Shown here in pieces: positions 56,901-64,000 of a DNA stretch of 64,000 nt; within the stretch, counting starts at the first letter, position 1; the number at the start of each line of letters is the position of its first letter. The translations under genes and the position numbers were made by a program. The notes below the pieces were generated by a model. That model did not search any database. It saw only the letters and a list, made by a program, of their open reading frames with translations, and was not told the origin of the DNA. Source of the DNA: Sporodiniella umbellata (Eukaryota; Mucoromycota; Mucoromycetes; Mucorales; Rhizopodaceae); NCBI GenBank assembly GCA_025677835.1, contig JAIXMR010000059.1, forward strand, positions 1-64,000. The letters run 5' to 3'.

Positions 56901-58520
56901 TTTTGTACCGAAATGAATATAATAATTTACACTCCAAAAAAAAAATTGAACAAAAATAGAGAATAGGAGCGATTAAAAACTCAGTTTTGATTTGTGTGGC
57001 ATACTCACAGCTGCATTTATTGTACTGTAATGGAGTGTAGCGTTAGAAAACATTCGAAGAACATCTAAGTTTGATAAAATGTATAAGTAGTAGTAGTCAA
57101 CTAAATCTGCACAAAAAAATTCAGGTAAAAACGGCATCAAAACGTTAATGTATGGAAATCGACTTGATGTAAACGAAGAAATAGTTTCGCAACAACAGAA
57201 ATTTTTTATCTTTTATTTGAACAATAAAAACGTCTCCAAAGCTCTTGTTATTCTTAATCTTTTTGATTTGAGCAGATATTACCGAGGACATATTCTTTTT
57301 TTTTCTTTACCATTTTCCAAAACCACATTAAAATCTGACCGTTCAAATAAAAATAAACTTGATTGCTTAAAATGACTTATTAAGTATAGTAATTTTTTTA
57401 AAAAAATATGTTGCTACTGTAGCAATATTCGGACACTAGCTTTTTAACTAAAATACTGTTAAGTAATTTGAAATCAATTTGCGTATTTATCCGCTTTATT
57501 TAATGCATTGATATTCGTTTTAAGCATGTGAAAAAATCAATATTCAAGTCGTGCTTATGAATAAATAGCTTCTCAGTAGCTCTCATCTAATTGGAACATC
57601 AAAAAAGGTATATATGTCTTATGTTCTCCATACAATACAATTAATGAAAAGCTTACAAAGTGTTTTTGTTGTTGAAGAATTTAACCAAATTAAAATTTCG
57701 GAAACTATCAAACATCTAATATTACTTTTTGACAACTTTAGTGCTTTGTCAATAATTTTAGTCATTTTCACTAAACAAAGAATTTAAATTAAAGATCTAT
57801 AGACAGTTTAATTTTGACAGTTATTTATTATTAAATGTGTGATTTGTAAAGCCAGATAAACTCAATAATAAAACTTTTCGAGCAAGTTAGATAATTGCCT
57901 ATTTATCTGACATTCCTTACATCATATATATGGAAAAACGTTTTTTTTTTTTGTCTTATAAAGCAAACAATAATCGGTCTTGGTCTTCTTTTACTACCTG
58001 TATATGAAAGTATCCATTTTTGAAGTCAAGTAGTTGAAAATTCACTAAACTTTTCGGTATATCTTCAAACAGAGAAATAGAGATTCTTAACTGTCAGCTT
58101 TTAAAAATAATCTTAAGCCTATGTTTATTCTCCTCCATTAGATTAATTGAATCAGCCATTTGGGGTTTTATAGTAATATTTCTCTAGCTTTTCACAATAA
58201 ATTTATTTGATTTGTGTCTCGTTTAAATAACCAAAAAACGCGGCTACAATTAGGTGCACTTCTCTAGGTTCTTTTTTTTACTGTATTTATTTGTACGTCT
58301 CAATGAGCCTCCGTTTTTTTTCTTAGCTTAAATTCAAAAACTTTCTTTGATTAGTTTCTATTTACAAAGTGATATTTGTTTCTTTTACTTTTTAAGCGTG
58401 ACGATACAAATTATTGAGAATATCAGACAATTTTTGTGGTTTAATTAGGCTGTTTAGTTTATCTTTGTCAAATAGTTTTTTCCGATTTTTTTTCTCTTTC
58501 TAGGCTTGCTAAAAGTTACA
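53978..58520. other. Gene-poor AT-rich stretch of about 4.5 kb
   Basis: No recognised gene. Repeated poly(A)/poly(T) runs (near 54992-55004, 55109-55124, 56151-56175 and 56749-56766). A minus-strand frame at 54609-54800 has a mixed composition but no signature and no convincing splice partner. Much of it has strings of TAA/TTA triplets in all frames. Confidence 0.6.
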
Positions 58521-58670
58521 ATGGGTGTAGGATCTTCAAAGGTATGATTTTCAAGATTCTTAATTTTTCCTCTGTAGCTATTATCATTTTTGAGGTCTTT
58601 TTCAATTGATAAAACCCCTTTAATACGGACTATTGTCTTTTTTTGCTTCCAGGTTCTTGATTCCTATTAG
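58521..58670 (+). CDS. Candidate spliced 12-codon ORF encoding a myristoylation-type peptide
   Basis: ATG at 58521 opens MGVGSSK, then a GTATGA donor (58542) and a very strong acceptor after a pyrimidine tract (TTTTTTTGCTTCCAG, ending 58652) join it in phase to five more codons and a TAG, giving MGVGSSKVLDSY. MGxxxS is the N-myristoyl-transferase consensus. An alternative acceptor (CCTCTGTAG, ending about 58577) would also keep frame and give about 36 residues with the same ends. Upstream of the ATG is another pyrimidine-AG (CTCTTTCTAG), so this could be the start of a longer gene or a non-coding spliced transcript. Unverified. Confidence 0.25.
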
Positions 58671-59529
58671 TCTCACACTTTCTCAAGACTTTTTCAAACT
58701 TAATTTACAAATTATGTCGTGTCTAATTTGGATATTGTAATATTATCTTTACCAAGTTGATGTTTATACTGTGTATTGCTAGTATTAACGCTGTTTCCTT
58801 CCATTATTATTGAGACGCTTGGTGTGGGCTTTGCAGTATGGTAAACACTCTATGAACGTTATTCTTCAAATTTTGGCTCACAAATCTTCTATTCATGCGA
58901 CAGGCTATATATACGCCTGACTCTTAATGCTAGTATTGACATGTACCTCTTGCTGAGATGAATTGTTATTTATGCTATTATGGTTTCACGGTCAGACACC
59001 ACATGGCTAGTAGATTACCAAAATTGGCTCATTAATTACATTGCCAATCCAAAAAGCTGTCATAAACAAACATAAGACAAAATACTGCTTTTCTCTTCTT
59101 TTTTCAACCGGCTGTAATAATTGAAGCTAGACCTATATTTTTTTTATTAGCTGATTTGTTATATGTAAACGGTCATGGTGATACGGGGATATTCAGATAC
59201 ATGTTCTTGTTTGTATGACGTTTTGTGCTTGTACTACTTTTCATCTACTAAAAATTAGTCCGTGCAACATACCGTGCTTATCGCCATTTTTTTTTTAAAA
59301 AAAAAATTCATTTTTATATGCCTAAAAGCAAAAAAATTTTGTCTGGTTTTTGTATGTTTTTGCTGGTAGGCTTCTTGTTATTACAAGAATTCAAATCGAC
59401 AACTTCTTTCGAAGTAATTGCAATCGCCGACCGAAAAGACAGGGGCAAATTCTCACACACAACTGAGCACCTACCATATTTTGTTTTTGTTTTTGGTTTT
59501 TTTATTCCTTTTTTTAAAAAAATCTTAGA
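58671..59529. other. Intergenic region upstream of the acidic protein gene
   Basis: AT-rich, no recognised gene. Poly(T)/poly(A) junction at about 59287-59306, and T-rich just before 59530, including an AG that may be a 5' UTR acceptor. Confidence 0.45.
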
Positions 59530-60648
59530 ATGCAGACCACTTTTGATAGCCACCAAGAAGATATTGTTTTTTCTTTAGCTTGCAGCGCTCTAGACAAGAT
59601 AAAAAGGAATCAGCTTGCTGATCTTCTCTCCATGGCCTCCCACCTCTCATGCCAGCGTGCCAGCACATTTGGAACCGGCAATTGGTACCAATGGCAAGAA
59701 GACAATTCAGAGAAAGTCTTAAGATCTTTGAAGACTATTTGTCTACATAAAAAGCCAATATACTATAAACGAATTGATACGGATACGCTACAAGCCATGA
59801 TAGAATTTGAAGAACGAGCAAATTATCGCTATTATATCGTCTTAGCACTAGAGGACGGGAACAAGACCATATCGAATATGAAGTACCATAACATCGTAGA
59901 AATATGTAAAACAGAGTGTAGTCTCATGTTTGGCGATTGGTCAAGGTCGTCCAATGAAGCTGAAGAGCGGTTTTTAACACGGATAAACCGACGTAATCAA
60001 ATACCGATTGAAAGTGAATCTAAAGTAAGTCCTTTGTAACTCCATCAGAGATAAACTGCTAACCTTTCTTTTTCCCAAAAAAAAAAATAAAAGGTGAAAG
60101 ACAACCGTGTGAGAGAGGCACCAGAAGACTATTGGGGCGATTGGTCTTCAGACGAATCTACATTCTCTCCACAGATCAAGCCGATAGCTGAAAGCCAAAA
60201 AGTGGAAAATCTGGAGGACAACGATGACGAATATTATGTAAATTGGAGTAAAAACCCTGGGACACTTACTCCTGGGCCTGAAGACAAGAAAGGCCGTATA
60301 TTAAGCAGTTTAAATCTACCTGAGGCATCTCCTCCTTCCTATGAAGCCTCAAACAAAATGGATCCCCAAATGATCGCTTTGTCCCAACTCACCTTAATAT
60401 TGCAAAACACTATTCCACAGCAGTGCCACAGTGTCCGAAGTCGGCCTGTTGCATTGAACATACTACCCAAAGCAGTTTATCGAGCACAGCACCTAGATCA
60501 ATCGGACACGAATATTTCAAAAGACGCAAAAGAAGCAGACCGGCAGCTGCTGATGAAGAGTTTATGCGAAATTGTTGAAAAGGCAAAATCTTTGGGATAT
60601 AAAGGAAGCGAAATACTAGATATGGTTCAAGTCATAGTGCAAAAATAA
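59530..60648 (+). CDS. Conserved-looking acidic protein, function unknown (349 aa)
   Basis: Exons 59530-60024 and 60094-60648, split by a 69-nt intron with a poly(A) run. Residues 1-165 look globular (LACSALDKIKRNQLADLLSM, CLHKKPIYYKRID, IEFEERANYRYYIVLALEDG). The second half is acidic and disordered with a recurring Trp motif: FGDWSRSSNE, YWGDWSSDEST and YYVNWSKNPGT. The last 50 residues are predicted helical (LLMKSLCEIVEKAKSLGYKG, then EILDMVQVIVQK), resembling a small helical interaction domain. No enzyme motif, TM segment or zinc ligand is seen. I do not recognise the family; composition and codon use are those of a real gene. Confidence 0.75.
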
Positions 60649-60734
60649 AGCAGGAAAAGAATAGAAGGTTTGTTTATAAAGTAAGCTTTTTTTCTCCGTT
60701 CTAAAAAACCCCTTTTTTATTGGTGTTCAATTGT

Positions 60735-62537
60735 TTAGATTTCATAAACCCATTTTAAACTTTTATCAGAGTCTTTTTCGTTTTCTTTTGTTTTTCTGTC
60801 TAAAACTTCCAGCACTTTTTCTTTGACTCCTTGCTTTCCTTTACGGTCTCGAAGAAAGTATTCTACCACCTCTTGACGATTCAAAGCATAGTTGCCGACA
60901 TCAGGTGTTTCACCAGTGACAACACGCATAATGTCTTGTTCAGAAGGAAGACAGAACTTACGGTGAGGGTATTCTTTGAAGTCACGCTTGTTCAGTAAAT
61001 TCAAATGAATTTGCGATGAGTAATCGAAATACTCCCTCTTTATCCAATTGGCATCCACATCCTCCAGTTTTTTTGGGTTCCAGTTGGCTTCTGTGCGTCT
61101 GATCAAGGTGGCATCCACACCTTCTCTGAAATCGTCAGAAAAGAGTATTTTTTGGGCCAGACGATATTCCATTTTCAAGCACTGGGCAAGTGACAGATCT
61201 CGACCGTTGCGGATCTGTTGTAAAGCAGTCTTGAGTGAGGTGGGTGACATCGATCTAAGCGCCTTTAAAGTTTCGTCTTTCCATGCTGATGGCTCTTCTC
61301 TTTCAACAGCCTGAACGATTTCCTCTACATTGTCATATTGAAAGCATCGGTCGATTGATTGGCGAATAGGTCCTCCTAAGGAAAATGCGGATTCTGTGTT
61401 CAGTTCGGCGCTGTATTCCTCAATGGCTTGGTTAATCATGTCATGTGTAGGGTTTTCGAGTTCTGCAAGACGCGCTTCGAGCTCATTTAAGCGAGACGAG
61501 GGAACATAGTGCGAGGCAACGCCAGCATAGAACGCATCAACACCCTTCAATCGTTTGCCGGTCATGCCAATATAAACACCCAAATGTCCGTCTAAACGAG
61601 ACAGAAAGAAAGATCCTCCTGCATCTGGGAAGAAGCCGATGGCAGTCTCAGGCATAGCAAACAGAGTGTTTTCAGTAGCAACACAGAAAGGAGCATGTGT
61701 AGATAAGCCGACACCCCCACCCACTACAGACGGATTAGGCTTTCTGTAACCATAAATACATACAATCTACTTACTGGTAATTCCGTCAACAAGAGCTACA
61801 TAAGGTGTTTCCAAGGTACCAATAAGATGGTTCAGCTGATACTCTTTTTCAAAGATAAATGGTGTTTGTGGGTCGTTTTTGTCAGACAACTCTTTGACAG
61901 CTACAAATGTAATCAATTCATTTGTTTGGGTGATAGTAATAAAAAAAAACTACACTAATTACATTTGATATCCCCTCCAGCACAAAACGATCTACCGCCA
62001 GAATGTTTAATCACAATGATTTTAGCCAATTCGGATTTTTCATAAGCCTAGAGCTTTTTGCTTAGTTTTTTTTTCTTTTTCTTTTTTCTTTTTTTTTTTT
62101 TTTTACTTGAAGCTGAACTGCGATGTTGTGAATAGTATCCACTGTAAGAGCATTTAGCTTCTTGGGGCGATTCAAAACAATCTCTCGAACAGCTAAATTG
62201 CTTTTGTGAAGTAATTCGGCCTGTCAAAAAAAAAAAAAAAGGTGTAAATGTGCTGAAATATGGCTATTGCAGGCTGCTTACCTGAGAGGCTTCTAAGCTA
62301 GAAACAGAAGCGGAAGTAGCGTACATCTATTTCATGATTTAGTTGATTAAACATCTCTCTGTGTGTGTTACTTTAAGGGGGAGTTGGCTGTACCTTTTTG
62401 GGCAATTGGGATGTTTGGATCGATGAGCGGTGACCAGCAGACATGGCAGAGCGAGCCGTTGCAGACAAAGAAAAGACGGCTCTTCTATTAATAAGGCATT
62501 GAGAAAGAGCACGCTTCAAAACAAGTCGGCCGCTCAT
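60735..62537 (-). CDS. EHD3: 3-hydroxyisobutyryl-CoA hydrolase, mitochondrial
   Basis: Valine catabolism: hydrolyses 3-hydroxyisobutyryl-CoA in the mitochondrial matrix. Exons in coding order: 62537-62394, 62326-62282, 62220-62107, 62047-61963, 61900-61775 and 61723-60735, giving 500 aa. The N-terminus MSGRLVLKRALSQCLINRRA is a clear presequence. Crotonase-fold hallmarks are LNRPKKLNALTVDTI, HSGGRSFCAGGDIK (oxyanion), YVALVDGITMGGGVGLST and ENTLFAMPETAIGFFPDAGG, whose Glu is catalytic in this family. The HIBCH-type C-terminal domain has GGPIRQSIDRCF and SLAQCLKMEYRLAQ. The lack of a long-chain multifunctional domain separates it from enoyl-CoA hydratases. Intron 3 contains mixed poly(T/C) tracts. 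Confidence 0.95.
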
Positions 62538-62667
62538 AGTTTTATAATAAAAGAATAAAAAAAGGGCAGGGGGGTAGTAGTGAGGAAAAGTTTTACACAG
62601 TCACGTAATCAAGATACAGAAAAAAAAAGAAGAGACCAAGTCTGTTATCTTTACAACATCGCATGGG

Positions 62668-63228
62668 TTATTCCACAGGGCTTTGTAAGGTTTCTTGACA
62701 CTGTAAGATAAGTGACTGGAGTGTTTCTTCCATTTTCAAAAGAGTTTCTTCTTCCATCGTACAAGACAGTGATTGTGTTCGTTTCATGCTGCAAGACGGT
62801 TGAACCTAAAGTTGGGTTACAAAACACAGAAGAAAAGACGAATAAGGTCATACTATTTTACGGTCTGGTAAACAAGCAGAAGAGTGCCTCCTTTCTGATT
62901 TTTCTGTTGTGGTCTTTTGTCCCTCTGCCCATTCGTGCACCCTTCTTTTTTTTAGCATTTCTTCTTCTAATTTGTAGGTGACCATCTTTTTCTGTAGCGT
63001 AGGTGGTGGGGGTTCTACTATATGGACTGATTGGCTAGGCAGGGTTCCGGTTAGATAATTATAAACTGTGATGGCGACAGCCGAAGCGAATATAAAAATG
63101 TCCAAAACCTTGGAAAAAAGGATCTCGAAAGACGATGTCATACTCTTCATACTATTGGTTGAAGAATGTGAATTTATACTATAGTTTGTCCCAGACTTTC
63201 TTCGATCGCTTATTTTCTGCTGATTCAT
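62668..63228 (-). CDS. Small single-span membrane protein, function unknown (170 aa)
   Basis: Exons 63228-62854 and 62805-62668. The second exon was placed in the frame that gives a helical, charged end (TMEEETLLKMEETLQSLILQ), which requires the phase-0 GTATGA donor; the alternative donor reads a less plausible frame. The N-terminus is Ser/Asn-rich and basic, followed by a single hydrophobic segment (VLDIFIFASAVAITVYNYLT, about residues 41-60), a Pro-rich linker (HIVEPPPPTLQKK), a basic coiled-coil-prone part (EEEMLKKRRVHEW) and the C-terminal helix. It could be a tail- or signal-anchored protein of the ER or mitochondria. Family not recognised. Confidence 0.55.
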
Positions 63229-64000
63229 ATTTAGTACTGGCCAAGGCGTCTTTCAAGAGGAGAAACGAATTCAAATAAGAAAAAAGGAAAAAGAAAAATA
63301 AATAAATAAAGGCAGGACAAAATGTAAACAGTTTTATGTGAAATCACGCGTACATCTGCGGAGAGCTAAACCATCTTTATTCTTTATTTCAGGATTCTAT
63401 GATCAAAGTATGCTGGCTTTAAAGTTAAGGGTTGAGATTTACAAATATTTTTTCAAAAATATAGTAAAAGCATGGGCCTTCAGTACAAGACTTTTTTATT
63501 AAAAAAATCCACGTAGAAACGAAAACCTCGAGCAGAAGCTAGCAGCTTTTTTTTTTTTGCTTGTAGAAAATTATAACTTGCTGCTGTTTTCTCATTTTCA
63601 TATCATTTACCTACACCGGTTTTTTTTTTTTTTTTTTTTTTTTTGGGCAGCTTTTGATGATAACTCACCACTCTTTACTAACTCTTCTGTCGCTGTCTTG
63701 ACATATCGGTTTTCCCTAATAGTGACTATCCCTTTTCAAGTCAAGTGATTTTGCAGCCCATCTGCTGATAAACTTTATTTTTAGGGTAGAGAGCTACGCC
63801 TCAGACTTTATACTTGGAACACCTATCTTTAGGAGTCCGTGCTTGACTCTACCGATAAATTCCTTAAAATATCCTTTGTGTTTGGAGATGTTATTTGGGC
63901 TTTCTGTTGCACCCAAAGCAAGAAATATCTATAGCGTGACCCGCGATCTACCTACATTTGACTTTTGACAATGTCCTCTATGATAAGGGGTTATTTTTCT
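63229..64000. other. Terminal intergenic stretch
   Basis: AT-rich with poly(T) runs at 63547-63559 and 63619-63644. An ACGCGT palindrome occurs near 63348. No gene recognised up to the window end. Confidence 0.5.

Overview
The window comes from a compact, strongly AT-rich fungal nuclear genome, most likely an early-diverging fungus of the Mucoromycota (Mucorales-like). Genes are broken by many short GT-AG introns, mostly about 50-95 nt. Poly(A)/poly(T) runs of 10-30 nt are abundant. The gene set mixes universal eukaryotic genes (proteasome beta2, Stt4 PI4-kinase, NC2beta, COG6, Rex4, DNA polymerase eta, acyl-CoA-binding protein, ATP synthase subunit h, 3-hydroxyisobutyryl-CoA hydrolase) with fungal ones (velvet factor, PMT, CYSTM, DUF2415-type WD40) and a Frizzled-type receptor of the sort known from early-diverging fungi. 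Exon models were built by hand. For every multi-exon gene given as complete, the exon lengths sum to a multiple of three with an open frame; no transcript evidence was available.

Layout. 1-5.3 kb: 3' end of a protein O-mannosyltransferase gene, a degenerate second copy of that 3' end, then a Frizzled-like receptor. 5.3-9.9 kb: mostly non-coding, with microsatellites and one small hypothetical gene. 9.9-26.4 kb: dense housekeeping block: PUP1 (-) divergent from an ArfGAP (+), the 6.6-kb STT4 (-) divergent from NC2beta (+), an Aim32-like thioredoxin-fold protein (+), an LRR protein (+), and COG6 (-). 26.4-30 kb: repeat-rich interval (direct repeats, a GTG-rich minisatellite, long inverted repeats) holding a 61-codon gene whose second intron carries a box C/D snoRNA. 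30-34.9 kb: REX4 (-), a GH15 enzyme (+), an amidase (-). 34.9-41.3 kb: sparse, with an 8-bp microsatellite array, an alpha/beta hydrolase and a possible F-box protein. 41.3-48.8 kb: DNA polymerase eta, ACB1, a nucleobase permease and ATP14, all on the minus strand. 48.8-54 kb: a velvet gene (-) divergent from CYSTM (+), which converges on a WD40 gene. 54-59.5 kb: gene-poor AT-rich stretch with one possible 12-codon spliced ORF. 59.5-63.2 kb: an unrecognised acidic protein, HIBCH, and a small single-span membrane protein.

The genes do not form one pathway; this is ordinary fungal chromosome. The most noteworthy items are: (i) the intronic snoRNA, whose guide is complementary to 11 nt of the LSU peptidyl-transferase centre (predicted snR38 equivalent), inside a gene for an unrecognised small protein; (ii) the Frizzled-like receptor next to a duplicated PMT 3' end; (iii) an 8-nt first coding exon in STT4; (iv) frame-preserving, stop-free introns in two genes; and (v) diverged inverted-repeat elements beside the snoRNA host.
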